A DNA stretch of 64,000 nt from Pontibacter roseus DSM 17521. GTDB taxonomy: Bacteria; Bacteroidota; Bacteroidia; Cytophagales; Hymenobacteraceae. The notes under the pieces were generated by a model. It was not told where the DNA came from. It ran no database searches and worked only from the letters and a program-made list of their open reading frames with translations. Shown one piece after another: positions 25,142 to 32,812 of this stretch. The stretch's first letter is position 1. The number at the start of each line of letters is the position of its first letter. Position numbers and translations under genes: made by a program. Where the stretch lies: contig NZ_KB890761.1 in assembly GCF_000373265.1 (NCBI RefSeq), forward strand, positions 310,001-374,000, in the 5' to 3' direction.

Positions 25142-25855
25142 ATGGCAAAAGAGACAGTAAAGAAGCACAGCGAGTTTGAGGAGCTGGTAGAGAATCCGGA
25201 TGTGTTGGCTGACCGCCTGGCGCAGTCGGAGGACTTTGTGAAGAAAAACAAGACCAAGCTGCTCGGTGTGTTTGCCGCCATTGCCGCACTTATCGTTGCA
25301 GGATTCCTGTACTACAACCACCGCACCACCCAGAACCAGGACGCACAAGAGGCCATGTTCCAGGCGGTGTACTACTTTGAGGCCGACTCATTGGGCAAAG
25401 CCCTCAACGGTGATGGACAGTACGACGGTTTGTTGAAGATTGCGGATGAGTACAGCGGAACCGATGCCGGCAACCTGGCCAACTTTTACGCTGGCGTGGC
25501 TTTACTGAAGCAGGGGCAGTTTGCCGAGGCGCAGTCCCACCTAGAGGACTTCAAATCCGATGACTACCTGATGCAGGCTCGTGCCTACAGCCTGACCGGT
25601 GATGCCCTATCAGAGCAAGGCAAGTACAAGGAAGCGGCAGACATGTATAACAAAGCCGCTGAGCATAACGCCAACCAGTACTTCTCGCCACAGTACCTGA
25701 TGAAAGCAGGTATAGCCTACGAAGCCGCTAATGACTACCAGGCAGCCGCCAGCTCCTATGACAAAATCATCAAGGGCTATGTGGCATCTGCCGAAGTAGC
25801 AGACGCGAAAAAATACAAGGCCCGTGCCGAAATGCTGGCAGGTGGCAAAAACTGA
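25142..25855 (+). CDS. TPR protein with one membrane span (YfgM-like)
   Basis: A 237-residue protein: a ~38-residue acidic/basic cytosolic head, one transmembrane helix (TKLLGVFAAIAALIVAGFLYY), and a periplasmic domain with several TPR helices (NLANFYAGVALLKQGQFAEA, YSLTGDALSEQGKYKEAADM, LMKAGIAYEAANDYQAAAS). The layout matches YfgM/ancillary SecYEG translocon subunit, thought to help newly exported proteins; membership is inferred from architecture. It is coded alone between pdhA and ribH, and a hairpin terminator lies 31 bases beyond the stop. It carries one AGGTATAG copy at about 25707. Confidence 0.85.
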   Translation: MAKETVKKHSEFEELVENPDVLADRLAQSEDFVKKNKTKLLGVFAAIAALIVAGFLYYNHRTTQNQDAQEAMFQAVYYFEADSLGKALNGDGQYDGLLKIADEYSGTDAGNLANFYAGVALLKQGQFAEAQSHLEDFKSDDYLMQARAYSLTGDALSEQGKYKEAADMYNKAAEHNANQYFSPQYLMKAGIAYEAANDYQAAASSYDKIIKGYVASAEVADAKKYKARAEMLAGGKN

Positions 25856-25886
25856 GCTATAGCCAGGCGAATGCCTCACCCATAAC

Positions 25887-25924
25887 AAGCGCTTTTGTCT
25901 GTCCGGCAAAAGCGCTTCTTTTTT
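25887..25924 (+). terminator. Terminator after the TPR membrane protein gene
   Basis: AAGCGCTTTTG pairs exactly with CAAAAGCGCTT around a nine-base loop, followed by CTTTTTTAG on the plus strand, about 30 bases after the stop codon. Confidence 0.9.
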
Positions 25925-26022
25925 AGCACGTAGGGCTAAATGCACATGCGCTATACCTTTGGGGGCCAGTGCTATACCTGCGGGAGCAACAACCAACAAT
26001 CTAAACAAGCAACAATCACAAG

Positions 26023-26499
26023 ATGGCTACTTCCCTAAAGAACCTCAACGACTACAAGAAGGACAGCTTCACTGACATTTCAGATAAGAAATTTGGCATT
26101 GTAGTGGCCGAGTGGCACAACGAAATCACGGATGTGCTGTGCGCCGGTGCTATAGATACGCTGCTGCAGCACGGGGCCAAGAAGGAGAACATCTTCCGCA
26201 ACACCGTGCCCGGTAGCTTCGAGCTGACGCTGGGAGCGCAGTTCCTGGCGCTGCAGGAGGAAATCGATGCCGTCATCTGCATCGGGGTGGTTATCAAAGG
26301 CGATACCAAGCACGACGACTACATCAACCATGCCGTGGCCAATGGCCTGACCAACGTGTCGCTGAAGTTCAACAAGCCGGTCTCTTTTGGCCTGGTGACC
26401 ACGAACACACTGGAGCAGGCGCTAGACCGGGCGGGAGGGAAGCACGGCAACAAAGGCGTGGAGGCAGCCGCAGCGGCCATCCATATGCTGAGCTTCTAA
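26023..26499 (+). CDS. ribH: 6,7-dimethyl-8-ribityllumazine synthase
   Basis: A 158-residue enzyme of riboflavin synthesis that condenses 5-amino-6-ribitylamino-uracil with 3,4-dihydroxy-2-butanone 4-phosphate; it assembles into a pentamer or 60-mer capsid. Key segments: FGIVVAEWHNEIT (N-terminal substrate strand), GAIDTLLQHGA, VPGSFELTLGAQFLA, DAVICIGVVIKGDTKHDDYI (phosphate site) and PVSFGLVTTNTLEQALDRAGG. Length is normal and all active-site landmarks are present. It has its own 5' space after the preceding terminator and ends just before a perfect bidirectional hairpin shared with the convergent outer membrane protein gene. Confidence 0.96.
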   Translation: MATSLKNLNDYKKDSFTDISDKKFGIVVAEWHNEITDVLCAGAIDTLLQHGAKKENIFRNTVPGSFELTLGAQFLALQEEIDAVICIGVVIKGDTKHDDYINHAVANGLTNVSLKFNKPVSFGLVTTNTLEQALDRAGGKHGNKGVEAAAAAIHMLSF

Positions 26500-26544
26500 A
26501 AAAACACAGGCCCCTGCTCTTGACAAGCAGGGGCCTGTGTTTTT
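26500..26544. terminator. Perfect bidirectional terminator, ribH / outer membrane protein
   Basis: AAAAACACAGGCCCCTGCT pairs exactly with its reverse complement across the loop CTTGACA, with A-rich and T-rich flanks. It starts at the ribH stop and sits between convergent genes. Two overlapping AGGTATAG copies follow at 26545 and 26551. Confidence 0.95.
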
Positions 26545-26572
26545 AGGTATAGGTATAGGAGGTCAGGAAAGA

Positions 26573-27169
26573 CTAAAAATTGTACCCGATGGTCAGGCCT
26601 GGTCGGAGGCCAAAACCGCTGCCGATAATCATGTCGCCGATGATGCCTGTATCAAAGTCTTCCTCCGTACCCGTATTCACTTTCAGGCTGCCGCCATTGT
26701 AGCCGGCCCCTAGGAACACATCCAGCGATATGCCGCTGTTAAAAATCCATTGGTTGCCGATGGCCACACCCGCGCCAACCGGGGCATAGGTGGCACTGTA
26801 GTCACTTCCCTCTTCATCTTTGTTCTTCACCGTAAGCTTGAAATTCTGGATGCGGCCATAACCGGCCAGGTATGGACCTGCGGGAGCCGTCTTGTTATCG
26901 GAGAAATAATACCGCACCTCCGGCGTGAAGCCATAGCCCTTGAACTTCACATCAGAGACAGAAATGCCCGTTGTGAAGGCTCCAAACTGGGCGCTGACCC
27001 TATCCGTGACAGCATACTCCAGAAAGCCGGAACCGGTGAGGGCAAAGGGGCTGAGCACGTTCACTTTGATAACGGCGCGCTTCGGCTGTTGCGCCTGAGC
27101 GACTGTTTCTTGAAAGGGAACCGCTGCAAATAGGGCAGCGGCAAAGACGGAGAGAAGAAATTTTTTCAT
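26573..27169 (-). CDS. Outer membrane beta-barrel protein
   Basis: A 198-residue exported barrel protein. Residues 1-25 are a signal peptide (leading MKKFLLSVFAAALFAAVPF, ending TVAQA). The body has alternating hydrophobic/polar strands with aromatic girdle residues (RAVIKVNVLSPFALTGSGFLEYAV; YGFTPEVRYYF; GPYLAGYGRIQNFKL; YSATYAPVGAGVAIG; FLGAGYNGGSL) and ends in the usual aromatic residue of a porin-like barrel (TIGYNF). About eight strands, OmpA- or OmpW-like size, fits DUF3575-type or outer membrane beta-barrel domain 2 families. Function unknown. Transcribed towards ribH. Confidence 0.8.
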   Translation of the reverse strand: MKKFLLSVFAAALFAAVPFQETVAQAQQPKRAVIKVNVLSPFALTGSGFLEYAVTDRVSAQFGAFTTGISVSDVKFKGYGFTPEVRYYFSDNKTAPAGPYLAGYGRIQNFKLTVKNKDEEGSDYSATYAPVGAGVAIGNQWIFNSGISLDVFLGAGYNGGSLKVNTGTEEDFDTGIIGDMIIGSGFGLRPGLTIGYNF

Positions 27170-27516
27170 GGATGTAACATCTGGTTAAGGCAGCTGCTAT
27201 GGCCGCATTCAGGCAGCAAGATAGCAACTACCATTCCAGAAAAGATAGGTTCAAAAGGAAAAAGCGCGCCGGAAAATAAAAATTAAAATAAACAAGGTAG
27301 GTAGCAAAGAATAAATATAACTGCTATTTTTGCACGAAATTTAGCTGGAATAACATCCTGAACTCTAAGTGGTTCGGTTTTTGGTTAAATAATTTCTGTA
27401 ATAAACTAAATCAATCCTGATGCTGTTGATACGCACATAACACGGTGTATCATGAGCGGGAATGGTTTTTTAACTAGCAAGTTCAAAAAACTATAACGTA
27501 GTTCTAAGATAGCATA
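27170..27516. other. 347-base divergent spacer
   Basis: Between the outer membrane protein (minus) and the DksA-like gene (plus). AT-rich, with a TAnnTTTG-type box TATTTTTG at 27325-27332 that points to the plus-strand gene, but nearly 185 bases from its ATG, implying a long leader or a second promoter. Nothing else is identified in it. Confidence 0.5.
27325..27332 (+). promoter_or_regulatory. -7 box TATTTTTG, probable promoter
   Basis: The octamer fits the Bacteroidota -7 consensus TAnnTTTG. No good -33 TTTG is seen at the standard distance, so the call rests on the -7 box only. Confidence 0.4.
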
Positions 27517-27906
27517 ATGAATACAAACGAAGAGAAACAGCGGTATTCCAGAGAGGAATTGGCAGAGTTTGAGGCAATCATTGTTGAGAAGCTTACAAAT
27601 GCGCGTAGGGAAGTGGCGTTCATCAAAGAGACCCTGAGCCGTCGCAACGACTCCGGCACGGATAACACAGCCTCTCCTACGAAGGTATTGGAAGATGGTG
27701 CTGACACGGCAGAGAAGGAAAGCCTGAACCAACTGGCTTCCCGCCAGATGAAGTTCATCCAGCAGTTGGAGAACGCCCTTATCCGCATCAAAAACGGCAC
27801 CTACGGTGTTTGCATCGTGACTGGCAAACTGATACCGAAGGAAAGACTTCGCGCCGTGCCGCACACGCAGCACACAATAGAAGCCAAACTTCAGCGTAAC
27901 GACTAG
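27517..27906 (+). CDS. TraR/DksA-family protein
   Basis: A 129-residue coiled-coil protein. Helix 1 (REELAEFEAIIVEKLTNARREVAF) and helix 2 (EKESLNQLASRQMKFIQQLENALIRI) form a DksA-type coiled coil with acidic tip region ...DGADTAEKE. The C-terminal segment GTYGVCIVTGKLIPKERLRAVPHT matches the DksA zinc-finger region, but only one cysteine remains; the expected other ligands are Thr/Gly, Val and Pro/His. This cysteine-poor version appears to be normal in the phylum. It would bind RNA polymerase's secondary channel and tune stable-RNA promoters. Gene ends 12 bases before scpB; probably co-transcribed. Confidence 0.88.
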   Translation: MNTNEEKQRYSREELAEFEAIIVEKLTNARREVAFIKETLSRRNDSGTDNTASPTKVLEDGADTAEKESLNQLASRQMKFIQQLENALIRIKNGTYGVCIVTGKLIPKERLRAVPHTQHTIEAKLQRND

Positions 27907-27918
27907 TAAACCTATACC

Positions 27919-28479
27919 TTGAATATACTGCAGAACCACATCCAGGCACTGGTTTTTTGTGCCCAGTCGCCCATCAGCATTGAGGAGATACAGCGCTGCC
28001 TTACGGAGGCGCTAGGTATGGAGGTGCTGGTAAGTGACGTGCTGGAGGCCATTGAGGAAATCAATGCGCAGCTGGCAGCGGCTGGTTTTGCTTTCCAGAT
28101 ATACGCTATCGGGGGCGGGTATCAATTTCTGACCAAACCCGAGTATCAGGATACAGTGAGTCTGTACCTGAAGCATAAGTCCAAAAAGAAATTGTCAGCG
28201 TCTTCTCTGGAGACGCTGGCAATCATTGCTTACAAGCAGCCGATTACCCGCTCGGCAGTTGAGCAGATACGAGGCGTGGGCTGTGACTACGCCATCCACA
28301 AACTGCTGGAGAAAGAACTCATCGAAATAAAAGGCAAGGCCGAGACCATAGGAAGACCCGTGCTGTACGGCACGTCCCAGAAATTCATGGACTACTTCGG
28401 CATCAACCACATCAAAGACCTACCCCAGCTAAAGGATTTCGCCTCAGAAGAGAATATGATAGGCGAAGTGGCTGATTAG
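27919..28479 (+). CDS. scpB: SMC-ScpAB complex subunit ScpB
   Basis: A 186-residue winged-helix protein that pairs with ScpA and SMC in chromosome condensation and segregation. It starts at TTG 27919 (there is no ATG before the conserved N-terminus NHIQALVFCAQSPISIEEI), twelve bases after the DksA-like stop; the TTG falls inside a CTATACCTTG motif copy. Family marks are YQFLTKPEYQ, SLETLAIIAYKQPITRSAVEQIRGV and LLEKELIEIKGKAETIGRPVLYG, cited here in parts. No scpA is within the window. Length is usual. Confidence 0.93.
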   Translation: MNILQNHIQALVFCAQSPISIEEIQRCLTEALGMEVLVSDVLEAIEEINAQLAAAGFAFQIYAIGGGYQFLTKPEYQDTVSLYLKHKSKKKLSASSLETLAIIAYKQPITRSAVEQIRGVGCDYAIHKLLEKELIEIKGKAETIGRPVLYGTSQKFMDYFGINHIKDLPQLKDFASEENMIGEVAD

Positions 28480-28568
28480 CGAACCCCCACTGGCTAGATT
28501 AGTATATAATTCAATACTTACTGCACACACAGGTACAGTAGCGATACTGCATCATTAATATTTATACA

Positions 28569-29927
28569 ATGGCAAAAGATAACGAAAGACCAGCCCGCGA
28601 CAACGATAGCGAAGGAGCTGGCAGAAGAGAAACTGGCAGAGATTCATCTGACAGACCTTACAACGACCGCGGAGAGAAAAAAATCTTTAACAGAAGAGAT
28701 AAGGGCGAAGGAAGAGACGGCGGAGAGCGCCGCTCCTACGGAGACAGAGATAGAAGAGAAGGAGGCGAACGCAAACCCTACGGCGACCGCCGCGAGGGAG
28801 GCGAGCGCCGCAGCTTCGGCGGCGACAGAGAGCGCAAGCCCTACAGCGACCGCCGTGAGGGCGAGGACCGTGGCGAGCGCAAACCGTATGGTGACCGCAG
28901 AGAGGGCGGAGAACGTCGCTCTTTTGGTGGAGACCGCGAGCGCAAACCGTACGGCGACCGCAGAGAGGGCGGAGAACGTCGCTCTTTTGGTGGAGACCGC
29001 GAGCGCAAGCCCTATGGTGACCGTCGTGAAGGTGGAGAGCGCAAAAGCTTCGAACGCAGAGATAACAAATTCAGCAAGGGAGGCGATGAGCGCAAAGGAC
29101 GTAGCTACGACCGTGACCGCGATGGAGAAAGCAATCCGGAGACGCCGAACTACAACCTGAGCCGCTACAAGGACAACCCACGCATCAAGAAGACCAACCG
29201 CAAGGAGGCTGATGAAGATGGAACTATCCGTCTGAACCGTTACATCGCCAATGCTGGCGTATGCTCCCGTCGCGAGGCGGATGAGTTGATTTTAGCAGGT
29301 GAAATCAAGGTGAACGGAGAGGTGGTGACAGAAATGGGCTTCAAAGTACAGCCTTCTGACACAGTACAGTATGGTAAAAAGCTGCTGAACCGTGAGAAAC
29401 TCGTATACGTGCTGCTGAACAAGCCAAAAGACTTCATCACGACAACGGAGGACCCTGAGGGCAGAAAGACCGTGATGAGCCTGGTGGAGAAAGCCTCTAG
29501 CGAGCGCATCTTCCCAGTAGGCCGCTTGGACCGCAACACAACCGGACTATTGCTGTTCACCAACGACGGAGAATTGGCCCAGAAGCTGACGCACCCTTCT
29601 AACGAAATCAGGAAGATATACCAGGTAGAGCTGGACAAGCCCATCACCAAGGATGACTTCCAAAAAGTGGCAGAAGGTTTGGAACTGGAAGACGGCAAAG
29701 CGGAAGTGGACGACGTAGCCATGATTGGCGATTCAAAGAAGTTCCTAGGTATAGAGATACACATCGGCCGTAACCGCATCGTGCGTCGCATTTTCGAGCA
29801 CTTGGGCTATGAGGTAGTGTCGCTGGACCGCGTACAGTACGCTGGACTGACTAAAAAAGACCTGCCGCGCAGCGAGTGGCGCTACCTGTCTGAGAAAGAG
29901 GTAATCCGTCTCAAATACTTCATGTAA
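28569..29927 (+). CDS. rluB: 23S rRNA pseudouridine synthase (RluB/RsuA type) with RG-rich repeat tail
   Basis: A 452-residue protein. The first ~200 residues are a disordered, highly charged Arg/Glu/Gly tail built on a 21-residue unit (GGERRSFGGDRERKPYGDRR and variants). The S4 RNA-binding domain follows (IRLNRYIANAGVCSRREADEL, cited in part), then the catalytic domain with the pseudouridine synthase motif GRLDRNTTGLLLFTNDGELA (catalytic Asp) and RNRIVRRIFEHLGYEV. It converts a uridine in 23S (RluB-like) or 16S (RsuA-like) rRNA to pseudouridine. The tail would add RNA affinity. It sits ahead of coaX (7 bases), so they are co-transcribed. Confidence 0.9.
   Translation: MAKDNERPARDNDSEGAGRRETGRDSSDRPYNDRGEKKIFNRRDKGEGRDGGERRSYGDRDRREGGERKPYGDRREGGERRSFGGDRERKPYSDRREGEDRGERKPYGDRREGGERRSFGGDRERKPYGDRREGGERRSFGGDRERKPYGDRREGGERKSFERRDNKFSKGGDERKGRSYDRDRDGESNPETPNYNLSRYKDNPRIKKTNRKEADEDGTIRLNRYIANAGVCSRREADELILAGEIKVNGEVVTEMGFKVQPSDTVQYGKKLLNREKLVYVLLNKPKDFITTTEDPEGRKTVMSLVEKASSERIFPVGRLDRNTTGLLLFTNDGELAQKLTHPSNEIRKIYQVELDKPITKDDFQKVAEGLELEDGKAEVDDVAMIGDSKKFLGIEIHIGRNRIVRRIFEHLGYEVVSLDRVQYAGLTKKDLPRSEWRYLSEKEVIRLKYFM
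28740..29050 (+). repeat. In-frame tandem repeat, 63-bp unit
   Basis: Within the pseudouridine synthase tail, a 63-base unit encoding GDRREGGERRSFGGDRERKPY repeats; two copies at about 28892 and 28955 are near identical, flanked by diverged copies. The unit length keeps the reading frame, so copy-number change alters only tail length. Confidence 0.85.
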
Positions 29928-29934
29928 TCAACCT

Positions 29935-30654
29935 ATGCGAAGCCTCGTCATTGATATAGGTAACACAGGGGTGAAGTATGGCATCTTCGAGGAGGATGCC
30001 ATCACTGCCCAAGGCTATTTCAAGGAACAGGAGGGGTTGCCGCAAGTGCTGACTTCCCAAACCTTCGACCATGCCATTGTGGCCTCCGTGTCTGGTGAGT
30101 TGGAGAGTATAAAAGCAGGGCTGTCAGTGTCCGGAAGCATCCTAGAGCTTTCGGCGCAGACAGCCCTGCCTGTTTCCAACGACTATAAATCACCTGAGAC
30201 GCTGGGCGCAGATCGTATTGCGGCGGCCGTAGGAGCCCATTACTTCTTCCCGGAGCGCAACTGTCTGGTCATAGACGCCGGTACGGCCATCACCTATGAC
30301 TTCATCAACGCAGCAGGCCACTATCAGGGAGGAGGTATAGCACCAGGCATCCACATGAAGTTTAAGGCCCTGCATACTTTTACAGGCCGCCTGCCGTTAG
30401 TACAGGAAATCAAAGCAGAATTCCCCCTAATTGGCCAGACTACGCAGGAGTCACTGGAGAGTGGCGTTTTGGCAGGCACCCTAGCCGAAGTGGAAGGTAT
30501 AATCCGGGCCTACAGGCGAAAAACAGAGCGCCTGTTGGTTATACTTTGCGGAGGAGATGCAGGATTTTTTGAAAGTACGCTAAAAGACCCCATCTTTGTG
30601 ATTCCTGAATTGGTCCTGATTGGACTCCATAGAATATTGAAGCATAATGTATAA
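29935..30654 (+). CDS. coaX: Type III pantothenate kinase
   Basis: A 239-residue ASKHA-fold kinase that phosphorylates pantothenate in the first step of coenzyme A synthesis; the type III form is not feedback-inhibited by CoA and often needs a monovalent cation. Motifs: N-terminal phosphate loop VIDIGNTGVKYGIFE, then SPETLGADRIAAAVGAHYFF, LVIDAGTAITYDFI (catalytic Asp) and GGIAPGIHMKFKALH. Length is normal. It starts eight bases after the pseudouridine synthase stop and its last bases overlap the outer membrane protein gene by eight bases, so the three are one unit. With panC-panD near 55 kb, the CoA precursor route is well represented. Confidence 0.96.
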   Translation: MRSLVIDIGNTGVKYGIFEEDAITAQGYFKEQEGLPQVLTSQTFDHAIVASVSGELESIKAGLSVSGSILELSAQTALPVSNDYKSPETLGADRIAAAVGAHYFFPERNCLVIDAGTAITYDFINAAGHYQGGGIAPGIHMKFKALHTFTGRLPLVQEIKAEFPLIGQTTQESLESGVLAGTLAEVEGIIRAYRRKTERLLVILCGGDAGFFESTLKDPIFVIPELVLIGLHRILKHNV

Positions 30655-31939
30655 AACGCTACGTTTACTTATTTGCGCATCTGTACTGTGCCTGGCACAG
30701 GCTGTGCAGGCGCAAAGCATTGGTAACTCGCCTTACTCCCGCTATGGTCTGGGAGAGCTCAACACCAACCTCGGCAACATCCGCACAGCGGGTATGGGGG
30801 GGCTGGGTGTGAGTGCAGGCAGTAGCTTCCACCCCAACACAGCCAACCCGGCCTTGCTCTACTACAACAGCATCACGACTTTCGATGTAGGGGTGGCGGG
30901 CCAGTACAAGACCATCAAGAACAGCAACCAATCGCAGCGTGATGGCGATGCCAACCTGAGCAACCTAACATTGGCTGTGCCTATCTCAAAGCGCTGGAGC
31001 TCTGCCCTTAGCCTGAGGCCATACAGCACCGTGGACTACCAAATCAGCAGTGTGCAGTCGTTGCCAGGCAGACAGGAAGCCGTCATCGTCAACGAATATA
31101 AAGGAGAGGGCGGCATTTCTGAGCTCAACTTCGGTCACGGGTTCCGGATTACGAACGGACTGACGGTAGGAGCCAGTGCATCCTACCTGTTTGGTACCAT
31201 CATTCAGGAGTCTTCTTCGGTGGTGGCTGACACGACCGTGAGCGACATGAACCTGCAGCGTGTTGTATACAGCGAGCGCACCCGCTACAGCGACCTGCTC
31301 TTCAGAGCCGGGGCGAACTATCGCAAAAAGGTGACCGAGAAAGGCTACCTGAGCGCAGGCGTAGTCTACGACCTTAGCGCCGACTTGGGTGCCAAGCGTA
31401 AGACGGCCTATGAGCGCCGCACACTCTCCGATGGTTCGTTGGGCGCACCGTTGCTGCCAGATAGTGTGGAAGGGTCTGTGAACGTGCCGGCAAGCCTGCG
31501 GGCGGGCCTGAGCTACGACAACGGCAGCAACCTGACCATCGGGGCAGAGCTCTTCACCCAGGACTGGTCCTCCTATGAAAACTTGGATGGGGAAAGAGAA
31601 CTCGGCAACAGCTACAAAGTAGCACTGGGAGCTGAATACACGCCCAATGCCAATGCCATTGACAGCTATTTCGAGCGCATCACTTACCGGGGCGGCCTTA
31701 ACTATGGCAAAACGCCCTATACCATCAACGGCACCGAAATAAAAGACATGGCCGTTACAGGTGGTTTGACCTTCCCCATCGGACGCGGCTCCTTCTATGA
31801 GTTGTACCAACTGAACACCGCTTTCGCCTATGGCCGCCGCGGCACCACAGACAATGGGCTGATTGCAGAGAACTACTTCCAATTCAGTGTGGGAGTGACC
31901 ATCAACAGCCGCTGGTTCATAAAACGCCGCATAGAGTAA
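30647..31939 (+). CDS. Outer membrane protein, porin/FadL-like barrel
   Basis: A 430-residue exported protein with an N-terminal signal peptide (ending VQAQ) followed by the segment IGNSPYSRYGLGELN typical of Bacteroidota outer membrane transport-like proteins, then many amphipathic strands with Tyr/Phe/Trp girdles (e.g. LNFGHGFRITNGLTVGASASY, cited in part, and FSVGVTINSRWFIKRRIE). A GMGGLGVS turn near residue 45 resembles the FadL-like hatch region. Function unknown. It overlaps coaX by eight bases, which implies translational coupling, and a strong hairpin follows 22 bases after the stop. Confidence 0.83.
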   Translation: MYKTLRLLICASVLCLAQAVQAQSIGNSPYSRYGLGELNTNLGNIRTAGMGGLGVSAGSSFHPNTANPALLYYNSITTFDVGVAGQYKTIKNSNQSQRDGDANLSNLTLAVPISKRWSSALSLRPYSTVDYQISSVQSLPGRQEAVIVNEYKGEGGISELNFGHGFRITNGLTVGASASYLFGTIIQESSSVVADTTVSDMNLQRVVYSERTRYSDLLFRAGANYRKKVTEKGYLSAGVVYDLSADLGAKRKTAYERRTLSDGSLGAPLLPDSVEGSVNVPASLRAGLSYDNGSNLTIGAELFTQDWSSYENLDGERELGNSYKVALGAEYTPNANAIDSYFERITYRGGLNYGKTPYTINGTEIKDMAVTGGLTFPIGRGSFYELYQLNTAFAYGRRGTTDNGLIAENYFQFSVGVTINSRWFIKRRIE

Positions 31940-31961
31940 ACCAATCCGACATAAAAAGCAT

Positions 31962-32002
31962 TATGTAAAAAAGACCGTTCATGTAACGGTCTTTTTTACA
32001 TA
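31962..32002. terminator. Perfect terminator after the outer membrane protein
   Basis: TATGTAAAAAAGACCGTT pairs exactly with AACGGTCTTTTTTACATA across the loop CATGT. It is 22 bases beyond the stop and flanked by A- and T-runs in both directions. Confidence 0.93.
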
Positions 32003-32072
32003 AAGTGGTACAGGCAAGGTGTTTGCTTTATAGAAGTGCCACATGACAATTTTTTACTAACTTCACTCTGAA

Positions 32073-32624
32073 ATGTGTAACAGAGGTATACCGAAAACTT
32101 TTTTCTTCCTCCTCATAGCGGCCGTAGGCTTCTTGGCCACCGGGTGCGGAAGAGATTTGAAAGACCCTGACAAAGAGGAAAAACACATTGGCCCGTTCAG
32201 GCAGACAGAGAACGTGCTGACGCTGTACAGCGACTCTGCCAAGGTGCTCATCAAGCTGCAGGCGCCGGTGCAGGAGGATTATGAAAACGGCGACATGGTT
32301 TTCCCGAAGGGCATCAACGTGGAGTTCTACGAGCAGGGAGGGGCCGTTACTTCCACGCTGCGGGCCAACTACGGCAAGCAGGAGCGCAACAAAGACATAT
32401 ACCTGGTGCGGGGGAACGTGGTGGTGCACAACCTGGTGAAGCAGGAGAAGCTGGAGACAGAAGAACTCTACTGGAACAAGAACAAAGCGCAAATATATAC
32501 CGATAAGTTCGTGAAGATAACGACGCCGGAGGAGATACTGATGGGCCACGGCTTGCAGGCCAACCAAGATTTCTCTAACTACAAAATCAGAAAAGTGACG
32601 GGCGTATTCAGCCTACAGGAATAA
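32073..32624 (+). CDS. lptC: LPS export protein LptC
   Basis: A 183-residue lipoprotein-like exporter component. N-terminus FFFLLIAAVGFLATGCG is a signal/lipobox (Cys25 lipidation possible), then the LptC beta-jellyroll: VLTLYSDSAKVLIKLQAPV, MVFPKGINVEFYEQGG, LYLVRG-like IYLVRGNVVVHNL, TEELYWNKNKAQIYTDKFV and ILMGHGLQANQDFSNYKI. It anchors in the inner membrane and hands lipopolysaccharide from LptBFG to LptA in the periplasm. The gene ends in TAATG overlapping the next small membrane-protein gene by one base. lptB is 8.7 kb downstream at 41.3 kb. Confidence 0.92.
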   Translation: MCNRGIPKTFFFLLIAAVGFLATGCGRDLKDPDKEEKHIGPFRQTENVLTLYSDSAKVLIKLQAPVQEDYENGDMVFPKGINVEFYEQGGAVTSTLRANYGKQERNKDIYLVRGNVVVHNLVKQEKLETEELYWNKNKAQIYTDKFVKITTPEEILMGHGLQANQDFSNYKIRKVTGVFSLQE

Positions 32625-32794
32625 TGAACCCAAAACTGGTCAACTCCATACTATTAGCATTGGCTTTTGTGGCCATGGTCATCGGCATACACAGAAGCAT
32701 AGAAGAATCCGACATAGGGCGCAACTACTGGATTTTCATGATAGGCATCATGCTATACCTGGTGTATAACTATCGGAAAAGGAAGAGCGCCTGA
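32624..32794 (+). CDS. Small two-helix membrane protein coupled to lptC
   Basis: A 56-residue protein whose ATG shares one base with the lptC stop (TAATG), a classic coupling arrangement. It has two hydrophobic stretches (NSILLALAFVAMVIGIH and WIFMIGIMLYLVYNY) and ends with a basic tail RKRKSA, so both ends face the cytosol by the positive-inside rule. It is too short for default ORF length cut-offs. It sits 18 bases before the CNNM-family gene. A stable association with lptC across relatives would suggest a role in envelope or LPS export; this is an inference, not shown. The motif copy CTATACCT at 32752 falls within it. Confidence 0.8.
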   Translation: MNPKLVNSILLALAFVAMVIGIHRSIEESDIGRNYWIFMIGIMLYLVYNYRKRKSA

Positions 32795-32812
32795 ACTCGT
32801 CTGTAACATAAC

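Noticed and set aside
28855-29160. Repetitive 101-residue frame overlapping the pseudouridine synthase tail
   Set aside because: It is another frame of the 63-bp tandem repeat, not a separate gene.
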